Shown: positions 1 through 12,564, counted from the first letter of the stretch. The stretch: 64,000 nt of DNA from Nocardioides potassii (GCF_021648885.1 NZ_JAKJHZ010000001.1:124001-188000); one strand, 5' to 3'. The notes: generated by a model not told the origin, from the letters alone. A program made the numbers and translations.

Positions 1-2
1 AG

Positions 3-815
3 GTCGCGAGCTACGACGTCGGCCTCGACGGCGTGCGGATCGGTCGCATCCACCTCGACCTCCACCCGCGCGAGGGCAAGTTCAAGCACGCCGCCCAGTT
101 CGACATGGTCAAGGGCGTCGCGGGCGAGCAGCTCCCCGAGGGCGTGCTGGTCTGCAACTTCGCCCGCGGGCTGATGGAGCACGACGAGGTCGTCACGCTG
201 TTCCACGAGTTCGGCCACCTCGTCCACCACGTCCTCGGCGGGCAGGGTGACTGGGTGCGCTTCTCCGGCGTCGCCACCGAGTGGGACTTCGTCGAGGCGC
301 CCAGCCAGATGCTCGAGGAGTGGGCCTGGGACGCCGACGTGCTGGCGACCTTCGCCCGCAACGCCACCGGCGAGACCATCCCGGTCGACCTGGTCGCGGC
401 GATGCGCCGCGCCGACCAGTTCGGCAAGGGCATCTACGCCGTGCACCAGATGTCCTACGCCGCCCGGTCCTACTTCTTCCACGCCGGCCAGCACGACGAC
501 CTGACGGCGTACGGCGACGAGCTGAAGCGCCGCTACTCGGTGTTCCCGCCGCTGGAGGGAGCGCACATGCACTGCGCGTTCGGCCACCTCGACGGCTACT
601 CGTCGGGCTACTACACCTACATGTGGTCGCTCGTGATCGCGAAGGACCTGTTCTCGGCCTTCGACGCCGACGACATGTTCGCCCCCGAGGTCGCCCACGC
701 CTACCGCGACCGGGTGCTCGGGATGGGCGGTCGCAAGGACGCCGCCGACCTCGTCGCCGACTTCCTCGGCCGGCCCTACTCCTTCGACAGCTGGGCCGCC
801 TGGCTCGCGGAGTAG
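3..815 (+). CDS. M3 family zinc oligopeptidase, C-terminal part
   Basis: The gene enters from the left edge, so only about 270 C-terminal residues are visible and the start is outside. It contains the HExxH zinc motif as FHEFGHLVHH (codons from about 201) and, about 35 residues later, the EAPSQMLEEW segment that supplies the third zinc ligand in thimet oligopeptidase/oligopeptidase A enzymes. The C-terminal GHLDGYSSGYYTYMWS segment matches the substrate-binding Tyr/His region of that family. It is expected to be a cytoplasmic enzyme degrading short peptides; no signal sequence can be judged. A GTG at 33 is in frame but is not the start, because homologous sequence continues upstream of it. 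The next gene converges 13 bases away. Confidence 0.93.
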   Translation, partial: VASYDVGLDGVRIGRIHLDLHPREGKFKHAAQFDMVKGVAGEQLPEGVLVCNFARGLMEHDEVVTLFHEFGHLVHHVLGGQGDWVRFSGVATEWDFVEAPSQMLEEWAWDADVLATFARNATGETIPVDLVAAMRRADQFGKGIYAVHQMSYAARSYFFHAGQHDDLTAYGDELKRRYSVFPPLEGAHMHCAFGHLDGYSSGYYTYMWSLVIAKDLFSAFDADDMFAPEVAHAYRDRVLGMGGRKDAADLVADFLGRPYSFDSWAAWLAE

Positions 816-828
816 GGCCGGCCGCCGG

Positions 829-2277
829 TCAGGAGGTCGTCACCGAGGTGTCGTCGAGCACGAAGCTCGTCTGCAGCGAGGAGTCCTCGGTCATCAGGAA
901 CTTCACGGTGACCGTCTTGCCCTTATACGCCAGCAGGCTGTGGCTGGCCTGGGTGTAGGTCGCGTTCGCGCCGACGTTGCTGAAGGTCCGCAGCGTCGTG
1001 GTCGTCGTACCGCTGACGACCTGCACCTTCAGGGTGTCGTAGGCCGTCGAGCCGGACTCGGCGGTGTCGGTGCGGATCCAGTAGGCGAGCGAGGCCGCGG
1101 TCGCGGTCGAGGGGATCGTCACCTGCTGCGAGATGGTCTCGGTCGACGTGCTGCCGTTGCCGCCGAGCCAGGCCTTCCACGACCCGGTCCGGGCGGGGCG
1201 GCCGGTGTTGTTCGTGATGGGACCCGCCGTCCCGGCCCAGCCCGTCGCGCCGGACTCGAAGCCCGGGTTGGTGAGCAGGTTGCCACCGGCGGGCGGCGTC
1301 GTCGGCGGTGTCGTACCCCCGAAGTCGTGGTCGGCGTAGCGCCAGACCATGTGGCCGATCATGTCGAGGTTGCGGTCCAGCGCGGTGGTGTCGATGTTGG
1401 AGATCGTGTCGCAGGAGCGGTGGTAGCAGGGGTCGAACTGCTGCCCGGCCGTGCCGCCCCACTTCTGGGCCTGCGCCGACGTCTTGGTGGTCTCGCCGCC
1501 GGAGTACATGCCGGTCGTGGCGATGCCGTAGCTGCGGAACGACGCGTGGTCCGAGCGGCCCTGCACGTCGATGTACTCCCAGGGGATGCCCTTCGACGTG
1601 TAGTACGACGTCATCGCGTCGCGCGCGAAGTTGCCCACCGCGTTGTCGTCGTAGACGAAGTAGCCGGGGTTGGGCGAGCCGACCATGTCGAAGTTCAGGT
1701 AGAGGTCGATGCGGTCCTTGTCGGCGGTCGGCAGCAGCGACATGTACGTGTTCGACCCGAGCAGGCCCTGCTCCTCCGCACCCCACCAGGCGAACCGGAG
1801 GTGGTTGCGCGCGCTGTTGCCGCTCGCGGCCCACGCCAGCGCGGCCTCGAGGACGGCCGCCGACCCGGTGCCGTTGTCGTTGATGCCGGGGCCGGCCGCC
1901 ACGCTGTCGAGGTGCGCGCCGGTCATCACGACGTGCTCCGGGTCGCCGCCGGGCCAGTCGGCGACGAGGTTGTACGACGTCCCGGACGAGGTCGAGAACG
2001 ACTGGACCGTCGTGGTGTAGCCGGCCGCGTCGAGCTTCGCCTTCACCCAGTCGAGCGAGGCCTTGTAGCCCGGCCGGCCGGTGGCGCGGTTGCCGCCGGT
2101 GGCGGTCGCGATGCTCTGCAGCTGCTGGAGGTGGGCGGTGACGTTGGTGACGCTGAGGTCGGGCGAGGCGGCCGCGACGGCAGGCGAGCCACCGCCTCCG
2201 ACCAGCACCGAGGCGGTGAGGGCGCCGGCCGCCACGAGGGACAGGGCGGACGTACGGAACGAGCGAGGCGTGCGCAT
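829..2277 (-). CDS. secreted M28 family aminopeptidase with C-terminal binding module
   Basis: A 482-residue exported zinc exopeptidase. A signal peptide occupies roughly residues 1-36 (AVAAA cleavage region). The catalytic domain shows the cocatalytic two-zinc set of the Streptomyces griseus aminopeptidase type: H122 and D124 in GAHLDS, bridging D134 in NDNG, catalytic E168 and ligand E169 in WGAEEQG, D197 in NFDMVG and H286 inside CYHRSC, whose two cysteines match the known disulfide. A Thr/Pro linker (about 321-330) leads to a 152-residue beta-sandwich-like module at 331-482 that is also present in the upstream neighbour. The ATG follows a GGGAG ribosome site. A perfect hairpin separates it from the upstream M4 gene, so it is probably its own transcript. 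Expected substrates are extracellular peptides. Confidence 0.92.
   Translation of the reverse strand: MRTPRSFRTSALSLVAAGALTASVLVGGGGSPAVAAASPDLSVTNVTAHLQQLQSIATATGGNRATGRPGYKASLDWVKAKLDAAGYTTTVQSFSTSSGTSYNLVADWPGGDPEHVVMTGAHLDSVAAGPGINDNGTGSAAVLEAALAWAASGNSARNHLRFAWWGAEEQGLLGSNTYMSLLPTADKDRIDLYLNFDMVGSPNPGYFVYDDNAVGNFARDAMTSYYTSKGIPWEYIDVQGRSDHASFRSYGIATTGMYSGGETTKTSAQAQKWGGTAGQQFDPCYHRSCDTISNIDTTALDRNLDMIGHMVWRYADHDFGGTTPPTTPPAGGNLLTNPGFESGATGWAGTAGPITNNTGRPARTGSWKAWLGGNGSTSTETISQQVTIPSTATAASLAYWIRTDTAESGSTAYDTLKVQVVSGTTTTTLRTFSNVGANATYTQASHSLLAYKGKTVTVKFLMTEDSSLQTSFVLDDTSVTTS
832..1287 (-). repeat. copy 1 of a 152-codon C-terminal module
   Basis: This stretch encodes the C-terminal module of the M28 peptidase. 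It aligns without gaps to positions 2362-2817, which encode the same part of the M4 peptidase; by eye about 122 of 152 residues are identical. Conserved landmarks are NPGFESG, NNTGRPAR, WIRTDTAESGS and MTEDSSLQTSFV. I read it as a shared carbohydrate- or surface-binding domain spread by duplication; the binding partner is unknown. Confidence 0.85.
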
Positions 2278-2306
2278 GGGGACTCCCGAGAGGTGGGGAA
2301 CGAGGA

Positions 2307-2339
2307 ACGGGGCGGGGCAGCAGCGCTGCCCCGCCCCGT
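2307..2339 (-). terminator. hairpin terminator after the M4 protease gene
   Basis: A perfect 15-bp stem (2307-2321 with 2325-2339) with a 3-nt AGC loop lies 19 bases past the stop codon of the M4 gene and upstream of the M28 start. There is no U tract, as is usual in GC-rich actinomycetes. Confidence 0.75.
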
Positions 2340-2358
2340 CAGGGGGTGCGGATGACCG

Positions 2359-4392
2359 TCAGGAGACGTTCAGCGCGGTGTCGTCGACCACGAAGCTCGT
2401 CTGGAGCGACGAGTCCTCGGTCATGGTGAAGCGGATCGTCACCGTCTTGCCCTTGTAGGCCGTCAGCGAGTGCGAGTACTGGGTGTAGGTCGCGTTGGTG
2501 CCGACGTTGGTGAACGTGCGCAGCGTGGTGGCGGTCGAGCCGTCCACGACCTGCACGCGCATGGTGTCGTACGCCGTCGAGCCGCTCTCGGCGGTGTCGG
2601 TCCGGATCCAGTACGACAGCGTGGCGGCGGTCGCGGTGGAGGGGATGGTCACCGACTGGTTGATCGTCTCGGTGCCCGCGGTCCCGTTGCCGCCGAGCCA
2701 GAGCTTCCACGAGCCGCTGCGGGCCGGACGACCCGTGTTGTTGGTGATCGGTCCGGCGGTGCCGGTCCACACGGTCGCGCCGGACTCGAAGCCCGGGTTG
2801 CCGAGGATGTTGCCGCCGGTGGGCGGCGGGGTGGTGGTGGGCGGCGTGGTGGTGGTGCCACCGCAGGTCGGGTCGCCGGTCTGCGCCGGGACGTTGACGG
2901 CGTTCCACGCGGCCTTGGTGGAGTTGAAGAGGCCGCAGGTGGAGTCGAGGTTCTTCGCCGCGGTGAGCGTCCAGGTGCGGTACTTGAGGTAGGACGCCGA
3001 GCTCGTCTTCATGAGCATCGCGTTGTACATGATCTTCATGGCGTTCTGGACGCCGACGCCGCTCACGGCCTGGCCGTTGCACCTCGACGTGCCGCCGTTG
3101 GCGAGCAGGTACCACCAGTGGTCGCCCGGGCCGGCCGCGGCGTGCACCTCGGCGGTCGGGATCGAGCTGGAGTAGCAGGACGGGTCACCGACGTTGCCCG
3201 GGTTGGACATGTCGCGGATCGGGCCCGCGCCGACGAGGTTGACCTCCTCGCCGATGGTGTAGTCGGCCGGGTCCGCCGGGTTGTTGGCGAAGAACTCGGT
3301 CGCCGTGCCGAAGGTGTCGGCGACGAACTCCTGGGTGCCGTTGCTCGAGATGCCGCCCGGGGTCTTGTCGTCGATGCCGTGGCCGAACTCGTGAGCGACG
3401 ACGTCCATCGCGCCGATCCACTCGTTGGTGCCCTGGCGGTGGCCGATCTGGACCTGCGTGCCGTCGTAGTAGGCGTTCACGTCGTTGAGGCCGACCCGGA
3501 TCGGCACCCAGCCGCCCGAGCCGTTCATGCCGTTGCGGCCGAGCCAGCTGGAGAGCATGAGCCGCTCCTGCTCGGCGCTGTAGAGCGCGTCGACGCAGCC
3601 GGTCTCCTTGTTGGTGCCGACCCCGTTGCCCCACAGGTCGTCGGTCCCGGAGAACGTCGTGTTGGTGGCGGCGTCCTGGCACTTCATCGTGGTGGCGTTG
3701 GGGTTGGTCATCGAGTACGACGACCCGGATCCGGAGGTCGGGATGGTGACGTTGCCCTCCCAGTTGCCCGTGCCCTGCCCGTGCGCGATCTGCTCACGCG
3801 ACTCCAGCACCTCGCCGGTGTTCGCGTCGATCCAGGCGCGCTGCCAGGAGACCTCGCCGTCGTGGGTGCCGCGCACCTCGACCTCGTACGCCAGCCTGGT
3901 GCCGGCGTCGCGGTGCCAGATCACCAGCTCGGGCGTGGTGGTCTCGGCGCCCTTGTCCGCCAGGCCCTTGGCGGCCTGGGTGGCGCGCGAGGCGGGGATC
4001 TTCGCCGTGGTGCTGCCGATCTCGACGGGCGCGTCCTGCGCGACCGACGAGCCGACGACCTGGCCGTCGGCGTTGGCGAGGACGACGAAGTCGCCACCGA
4101 CCACGCGCAGGCCCTCGTGGGTGCGCTCGTAGGCCATCGAGTAGATCGAGTTGTCACCCTCGAAGGTGCCGGTACGGACGAAGGCGTCCGAGGTGGCGCG
4201 CTCGAGGGCGTTCCCGTGGCCCTTCACCCAGGCGGCGGCTGCCGCCTGGGCCTCCGCGCGGGGGTTGCCCGCGGCGGGTGCGGCGTCGGCCGAGGTGACG
4301 GCCGGCGCGAGGAACGACGCGGCGACTGCTGTCGCTGCGATACCGGCCAGTGCGGCCAGGCGAGGTGTCTTCACTGGGAGTTTTCCAATCAT
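2359..4392 (-). CDS. secreted M4 family neutral metalloprotease (thermolysin-like)
   Basis: About 677 residues. An exported pre-pro-protease: signal peptide at the N-terminus (ending near TSADA), an FTP/PepSY-type propeptide (about residues 60-200), then the catalytic domain with VAHEFGHGID (His ligands and catalytic Glu near residues 334-338) and the third ligand Glu in GTQEFVAD about 20 residues later. GDHWWYL marks the region of the catalytic His. A Thr/Pro linker joins the 152-residue module shared with the M28 neighbour. The start is uncertain: an ATG at 4392 is used here, but a GTG at 4374 preceded by GGAAAA is equally possible, while an ATG at 4455 seems too far upstream. Secreted degradative protease; separated from the next gene by a strong hairpin. 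Confidence 0.9.
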   Translation of the reverse strand: MIGKLPVKTPRLAALAGIAATAVAASFLAPAVTSADAAPAAGNPRAEAQAAAAAWVKGHGNALERATSDAFVRTGTFEGDNSIYSMAYERTHEGLRVVGGDFVVLANADGQVVGSSVAQDAPVEIGSTTAKIPASRATQAAKGLADKGAETTTPELVIWHRDAGTRLAYEVEVRGTHDGEVSWQRAWIDANTGEVLESREQIAHGQGTGNWEGNVTIPTSGSGSSYSMTNPNATTMKCQDAATNTTFSGTDDLWGNGVGTNKETGCVDALYSAEQERLMLSSWLGRNGMNGSGGWVPIRVGLNDVNAYYDGTQVQIGHRQGTNEWIGAMDVVAHEFGHGIDDKTPGGISSNGTQEFVADTFGTATEFFANNPADPADYTIGEEVNLVGAGPIRDMSNPGNVGDPSCYSSSIPTAEVHAAAGPGDHWWYLLANGGTSRCNGQAVSGVGVQNAMKIMYNAMLMKTSSASYLKYRTWTLTAAKNLDSTCGLFNSTKAAWNAVNVPAQTGDPTCGGTTTTPPTTTPPPTGGNILGNPGFESGATVWTGTAGPITNNTGRPARSGSWKLWLGGNGTAGTETINQSVTIPSTATAATLSYWIRTDTAESGSTAYDTMRVQVVDGSTATTLRTFTNVGTNATYTQYSHSLTAYKGKTVTIRFTMTEDSSLQTSFVVDDTALNVS
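2362..2817 (-). repeat. copy 2 of the 152-codon C-terminal module
   Basis: Gap-free partner of positions 832-1287, encoding the last 152 residues of the M4 protease after a TTTTPPTTTPPP linker. Equal length and about 80% identity with no indels argue for a fairly recent duplication or continuing gene conversion between the two neighbouring genes. Confidence 0.85.
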
Positions 4393-4486
4393 GAGTTCGG
4401 GCCGGGGTGACCCGAGGATGGATTGGGTGTTGCAGACCAGTGCACAAGTTCGCAATGGCGCGGATCGACGTCAATGGCGCCTGAAC

Positions 4487-4515
4487 TGCAGGTTCGTGCA
4501 GCGCGAGAACCTGCA
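4487..4515. promoter_or_regulatory. inverted repeat upstream of the M4 protease
   Basis: TGCAGGTTC and GAACCTGCA form perfect 9-bp arms around an 11-nt spacer, about 95 bases before the M4 start and about 80 bases after the SGNH hydrolase stop (both genes on the minus strand). It could be an operator for the protease or a terminator for the hydrolase. A direct repeat of CAATGGCGC (4453-4461 and 4472-4480) lies between it and the gene. Confidence 0.4.
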
Positions 4516-4597
4516 CCGTTCGGACGACGATCGGCACAACTGTTCGGTCATCGGACGCGACGGATTCCGGTCGTCCGGCGGACCGTGGACGAGCGGA

Positions 4598-5308
4598 TCA
4601 GCGGGTGGGGACGGCCGGTCGCGCGGGAGTCAGCGCGGCGACCCGGTCGGCGACGACGTCGCCGAGCTCGCGGTGGCCCGCGGTCGTGAGGTGGAGCCGG
4701 TCGTCGAGGTAGGGCAGGTCGAGGTCGCTGGTGCGGACGTAGGGCACGCCGTACTCCCGGGCGAGGCGGGTCAGCAGGGCGTCGACGCGCGGGACCGCGC
4801 GCGAGCGCGAGGGAGCGTCGGCCGGTCCCACGACCACCACCTCCTGGCCCGCGAGGTCGGCCATCAGGTCGCGAAAGCCGGTCTCGATCGCGGCCGAGGG
4901 CTGGTCGTAGTCGTTGAGGCCGCCCTCGACGACCACCAGCGCCGGCCGCACGGACAACGCGGTCGGGGCGCGGTCGTGGAAGGACACCGGACCGCAGCTG
5001 CTCGCGTGGACGCTGAAGCCCGACCCGGAGAACCCGGCGACGTGCACCTCGCCCGGCAGCCGCGAGGGCCACGAGTCGGCGAGGTCGTCCTGGCCGAGAC
5101 CGACCGACCACGAGTCGCCGATCACCAGGACGCGCTGGCCCTCGCCCGTGACACTGTCCGCGCGCTCGCGGGAGTCGATACGGTGCTGCTGGCAACGCGT
5201 CGGTCCGGCCCCTGCGCGGTCGGCGGCGTAGAAGGCGATGAGGGCAGCCAGCAGCAGCACGACGACTGTGGCGCCGGTCAGCCGACGCAGGTTCCCCCGA
5301 TGGAGCAC
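4598..5308 (-). CDS. membrane-anchored SGNH/GDSL hydrolase
   Basis: A 236-residue esterase/lipase-type hydrolase. One membrane segment at about residues 12-28 anchors or exports it. Block I is VIGDSWS with the nucleophile S66, a GGLND segment supplies the oxyanion Asn, and DDRLHL (D203, H206) is the DxxH catalytic pair of block V. Substrate unknown; acyl or acetyl esters of the cell envelope are typical for the family. Start is GTG at 5308. It lies between the M4 protease and the RTX protein, all on the minus strand but apparently with separate signals. Confidence 0.85.
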   Translation of the reverse strand: MLHRGNLRRLTGATVVVLLLAALIAFYAADRAGAGPTRCQQHRIDSRERADSVTGEGQRVLVIGDSWSVGLGQDDLADSWPSRLPGEVHVAGFSGSGFSVHASSCGPVSFHDRAPTALSVRPALVVVEGGLNDYDQPSAAIETGFRDLMADLAGQEVVVVGPADAPSRSRAVPRVDALLTRLAREYGVPYVRTSDLDLPYLDDRLHLTTAGHRELGDVVADRVAALTPARPAVPTR

Positions 5309-5422
5309 GAGGGAAGTGTGCGGTCCGTCCGCCGGATCGCGTAGCCGATTCGCCGAAAGTAGGGGGAAAGTCAGGGTTTGCTGGCCGACGGTGCCCCGAC
5401 GCCCACCCGATGCCGCGACGCA

Positions 5423-5456
5423 GAGGGCCCGGTCGTCGGGGGACGACCGGGCCCTC
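5423..5456 (-). terminator. hairpin terminator after the glycine-rich RTX gene
   Basis: A perfect 15-bp stem (5423-5437 with 5442-5456) around a GGGG loop lies 14 bases beyond the stop codon of the minus-strand RTX gene. Confidence 0.8.
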
Positions 5457-5470
5457 GCAGGATCAGCGGG

Positions 5471-7297
<1,827 letters not shown>

Positions 7298-7461
7298 GAG
7301 GTCGTCGCACCTTGCCGGCGACGGCGCGTCCGAGGTGCAAGCGATGAACCACCGCAGTCCGTCGCGGGCCCCCGACGATGTGTACCGCGCACTCGTCGAG
7401 TTGGACAGGCCGGTCTAGTCGCGGGGATCCCGCTTCGCGTCGGTCCTTGACGCCGGACGCC

Positions 7462-7467
7462 TAGGGT
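7462..7467 (+). promoter_or_regulatory. -10 box of leaderless GNAT gene
   Basis: TAGGGT ends 7 nt before the GTG at 7475, which decides this start over the GTG at 7466. Confidence 0.65.
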
Positions 7468-7474
7468 GTGCGCC

Positions 7475-8275
7475 GTGACCCCCGACGAGCTCCGCGCCGC
7501 GTACGACGACCAGCTCCGCACCGACGCCGAGATGGCCCGCGCCCGGGGGGTGACCCGCATCGGGCCGCTGCTCTGCGCGGTCTTCGACCACGGTGGCTTC
7601 GTGTCCTACCGTGACCTCGGCGGAACCGGGGGCGAGGCGCTCGACGAGCTGGTCGAGCAGGTGGTCGCGCACTTCCGCGACGAGACCGACGTCGACTCCT
7701 TCGAGTGGAAGTCGCGCGGCCACGACCTGCCCGCCGACCTCGGCGAGCGACTGCTCGCCCACGGCTTCGAGGCCGAGCCGGTCGAGACCGTGATGATCGG
7801 CGAGGCGTCGCTGCTCGCCGTCGACGTGGCCCTCGACGAGACGCCGGAGGGCCCGGTCGTCGTACGACGCATCGAGCCCGGCCCCGGCGCGGAGGACGAC
7901 CTCACGCGGATGCTGGAGGCCCAGGAGTCGGTCTTCGGCACCGGGCGCGGGCCGTCGGTGGCCTCGTCGATGGCCGAGCTCGAGTCGGGCGCCTCGGAGT
8001 TCTGGGTCGCCGAGGTCGGTGGCCGCGTCGTGTCCGGCGGCCGGCTCACCCCGGTCGAGGGCACCGACTTCGCGGGCATCTGGGGCGGCTCGACCCTGCC
8101 CGACTTCCGCGGCCGGGGCATCTACCGCGCCCTCGTCGCCGCCCGCGCCTCATCGGCGGTGGAGCGCGGCATCCGCTACATCCACTCCGACTGCACCGAC
8201 ATGTCGCGCCCGATCCTCGAGCGCTCCGGCCTGCAGGCCGTCACCACGACGACGCCGTACGTCTGGACCCGCTGA
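7475..8275 (+). CDS. GNAT family N-acetyltransferase
   Basis: A 266-residue protein with the acetyl-CoA pyrophosphate-binding segment GIWGGSTLPDFRGRGIYRALV near the C-terminus (R/Q-x-x-G-x-G/A variant RGRGIY), preceded by a strand ending GRVVSGGRLTP. The N-terminal half (about 1-120) is a second, degenerate GNAT-like domain, so it is a tandem-domain member. The acceptor substrate is unknown. The transcript is probably leaderless with the GTG start next to the -10 box. It stands alone between a divergent RTX gene and a convergent Dabb gene. Confidence 0.85.
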   Translation: MTPDELRAAYDDQLRTDAEMARARGVTRIGPLLCAVFDHGGFVSYRDLGGTGGEALDELVEQVVAHFRDETDVDSFEWKSRGHDLPADLGERLLAHGFEAEPVETVMIGEASLLAVDVALDETPEGPVVVRRIEPGPGAEDDLTRMLEAQESVFGTGRGPSVASSMAELESGASEFWVAEVGGRVVSGGRLTPVEGTDFAGIWGGSTLPDFRGRGIYRALVAARASSAVERGIRYIHSDCTDMSRPILERSGLQAVTTTTPYVWTR

Positions 8276-8281
8276 CCTGGT

Positions 8282-8572
8282 TCAGAGCGGCGTGTAGTCG
8301 ATCTCCAGGAAGTCGGCGACCTCCGGCAGCCAGCGTTCGGCCACGAAGGCGCGGTGGGCCGGGTGCGCGTCGTACCCGGCGTACGACGCCTCGTCGGCGA
8401 ACTCCATCGAGAGGCCGAACGTGCAGTCGTTCTTCGCCCCGACCTGCCGCATCACCTCGAACGCCTCCACGCCGGGGATCGCTGCGAGCCCACGCGCGGC
8501 GGCGAGGAAGTCCTGCTCCTCGGGCGAGCTGCTGGCGTGCTGGAGGCGGAAGGCGACGGTGTGCCGGATCAT
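8282..8572 (-). CDS. Dabb (stress-responsive alpha-beta barrel) domain protein
   Basis: A 96-residue single-domain protein beginning MIRHTVAFRL, typical of the dimeric alpha+beta barrel Dabb family, with the conserved central FGLSMEFADEASYAGYDAHPAH segment that ends in the family's HPxH-like motif. Members are small cytoplasmic dimers, some linked to stress or to cyclase activity; no specific role can be given here. Probably leaderless, with TAGCCT 6 nt before the ATG. Confidence 0.85.
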   Translation of the reverse strand: MIRHTVAFRLQHASSSPEEQDFLAAARGLAAIPGVEAFEVMRQVGAKNDCTFGLSMEFADEASYAGYDAHPAHRAFVAERWLPEVADFLEIDYTPL

Positions 8573-8578
8573 GCGCCA

Positions 8579-8584
8579 AGGCTA
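8579..8584 (-). promoter_or_regulatory. -10 box of leaderless Dabb gene
   Basis: On the minus strand TAGCCT ends 6 nt before the ATG at 8572. Confidence 0.6.
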
Positions 8585-8663
8585 GGACGGTCGAGATCGT
8601 CGGAAATTGGTGTCCGGATCCGGGAACACCTGGCGCCGCCATGCGTTGAATCCCATGAGCAGA

Positions 8664-8684
8664 CTTGAGTCAGACCGGCTCAAC
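8664..8684. promoter_or_regulatory. HAIR operator for HspR, dnaK promoter
   Basis: CTTGAGT-N7-GCTCAAC matches 12 of 14 defined bases of the HspR inverted repeat CTTGAGT-N7-ACTCAAG known from Streptomyces. It lies about 95 bases before the dnaK start, and hspR is the last gene of the same operon, so autoregulation is expected. Confidence 0.8.
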
Positions 8685-8778
8685 TGTTTTGCCTCCTCGC
8701 CGGCATCGCGGCAGGATGGCTCCCAGGCACCACACCAGTCGCACCACCCAGACGCATCTCATGCAGGAGGCAACAACC

Positions 8779-10658
<1,880 letters not shown>

Positions 10659-10662
<4 letters not shown>

Positions 10663-11336
10663 CCGATCGCCCCGACGTGCCCACCACGGGCCCTGAGGCG
10701 ACCGACCTGCCGGAGGGGGAGCCGACCGCGGCTCCCTCTCCGGAGGGCGCACCCACGCAGGGTGCCGAGGGGTTCGGCGACGCGGCCGGCGAGATGACCG
10801 ACGCCACCGAGGTCGAGGCCCAGGTCGAGGGCGACGTCGTCGCCGGCAGTCAGGCTGGCGATGCCCCGGGCACCGCCGAGGAGCAGGGCGCCGGGCAGGA
10901 CGAGGTCTTCGCCCTGCGCGGCCAGGTCGCCGGCCTCACCGAGGACCTCCAGCGGCTGCAGGCCGAGTACGCCAACTACCGCAAGCGCGTCGACCGCGAC
11001 CGCCAGCTGACCGCCGACACGGCCGCCTTCAAGGCGCTCACCCCGGTGATCGAGGTGCTCGACACGATCGACCGCGCCAGGGAGCACGCCGAGCTCGAGG
11101 GCGGCTTCAAGGCCGTCGCCGACCAGCTCGAGCGGGTCGTCGCGGCGTCCGGACTGGTCCGCTTCGGCGAGCCCGGCGACGCCTTCGACCCCACGCGGCA
11201 CGAGGCGCTGAGCCACCTCGGCACCGACGCGGACGTCGAGGTGACGACCGTCAAGCACGTCGCCAAGGGCGGCTACCTGATGGGCGACCGCGTCGTGCGT
11301 GCCGCCCAGGTCCTCGTCGTCGACCCCGTCGACTGA
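10659..11336 (+). CDS. grpE: nucleotide exchange factor GrpE
   Basis: A 225-residue partner of DnaK that speeds ADP release. An acidic, low-complexity N-terminus (about 1-80) precedes a long coiled-coil ([13 protein letters not shown]) and the C-terminal beta domain that contacts DnaK, ending in the family's [17 protein letters not shown] segment (here [14 protein letters not shown]). The GTG start overlaps the dnaK stop in a GTGA tetranucleotide, indicating translational coupling. A 58-base gap follows before dnaJ. Confidence 0.98.
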
Positions 11337-11394
11337 CCGCTGGACCTCACCACCACCATCACGACCACGCCGACGACCGAGAGGGGGTTCTCCC

Positions 11395-12564
11395 GTGGCT
11401 GACACCAACGACGGTTTCCGCAACGACTGGGCGACGAAGGACTTCTACCAGGTCCTCGGGATCGCCTCGGACGCGAGCGCGGCCGACGTCAAGAAGGCCT
11501 ACCGCAAGCTCGCCCGGGAGAACCACCCCGACTCCAACCCCGGTGACGCCGCCAAGCACGAGAAGTTCAAGGCGGTCGCCGAGGCCTACGACGTCGTCGG
11601 TGACGAGGCGAAGCGCAAGAAGTACGACGAGTTCCGCTCGCTGCAGTCGCGCGGGGGCTTCGGCCCGGGCATGGGCGGCGGCGGTGGCTACGCGGGCGGC
11701 GGCGGGTTCAACCTCGACGACCTGCTCCGCGAGCGGGGCGGCGGCGGTCTCGGCGACATGTTCGGCGACCTCTTCGGCGGCGGGCAGCGCACGCGTTCGT
11801 CGCAGCCCCGCCCGCGGCGCGGGTCCGACGTGGAGAGCAGCGCGACGATCGGCTTCACCGACGCGCTCGACGGAGTCACCGTCTCGCTCCGGCTGACGTC
11901 CGACTCGGCATGCCCCACCTGCCAGGGGACGGGCGGCAAGCCCGGCACCCGGCCGCACGTCTGTCCCGAGTGCGAGGGAGCCGGTTTCGTCGTGTCCGGC
12001 ACCGGCGGCGCGTTCTCCATCAACGAGACCTGCCCGCGGTGCGGTGGTCGCCAGCTCGTGTACGACGAGGCGTGCCCCACCTGCCACGGCAGCGGCCGCG
12101 GTACGTCCGCGCGCACCATCCAGGCGCGGATCCCCGCCGGCGTGAAGGACGGCGCGAGGATCCGGCTCAAGGGCAAGGGTGCGCCGGGTGAGAACGGCGG
12201 CCCCGCCGGCGACCTCTTCGTCACCGTGAAGGTCTCGCCGCACCGCGTCTTCGGCCGAACCGGTGACAACCTCACCCTCGACGTCCCGGTGTCCTTCGAC
12301 GAGGCGGCGCTGGGCGCCGAGGTGAAGATCCCGACGCTCGGCGGTGCCCCGGTGACGCTCAAGGTGCCGCCGGGCACGCCCAACGGACGGACGTTCCGGG
12401 TGCGGGGCAAGGGCGCGACCAAGAAGGACGGCTCCAAGGGAGACCTGCTGGCCACCGTGCAGGTGCAGGTCCCCGCGACGCTCGACCAGACGGCGCGCGA
12501 GGCCCTCGAGGCCTACCGTGCGGCCACTGGCGGCAAGCCGCTGCGCGAAGGACTCTTCGCGTGA
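11395..12564 (+). CDS. dnaJ: chaperone DnaJ (Hsp40), type I
   Basis: A 389-residue type I Hsp40. It has a J domain with HPD (residues about 45-47) in a slightly extended N-terminus, a Gly/Phe-rich segment (GFGPGMGGGGGYAGG), a zinc-binding domain with four CxxCxGxG-type repeats (CPTCQGTG, CPECEGAG, CPRCGGRQ, CPTCHGSG; the third departs from consensus) and C-terminal substrate-binding domains. It delivers substrate to DnaK and stimulates its ATPase. The GTG start at 11395 has a GAGGGGG ribosome site. The stop overlaps hspR by 4 bases. Confidence 0.98.
   Translation: MADTNDGFRNDWATKDFYQVLGIASDASAADVKKAYRKLARENHPDSNPGDAAKHEKFKAVAEAYDVVGDEAKRKKYDEFRSLQSRGGFGPGMGGGGGYAGGGGFNLDDLLRERGGGGLGDMFGDLFGGGQRTRSSQPRPRRGSDVESSATIGFTDALDGVTVSLRLTSDSACPTCQGTGGKPGTRPHVCPECEGAGFVVSGTGGAFSINETCPRCGGRQLVYDEACPTCHGSGRGTSARTIQARIPAGVKDGARIRLKGKGAPGENGGPAGDLFVTVKVSPHRVFGRTGDNLTLDVPVSFDEAALGAEVKIPTLGGAPVTLKVPPGTPNGRTFRVRGKGATKKDGSKGDLLATVQVQVPATLDQTAREALEAYRAATGGKPLREGLFA

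Noticed and set aside
4154..4537. Minus-strand 127-codon frame upstream of the M4 protease
   Set aside because: Overlaps the pre-region of the protease in a different frame; no domain and no start signal.
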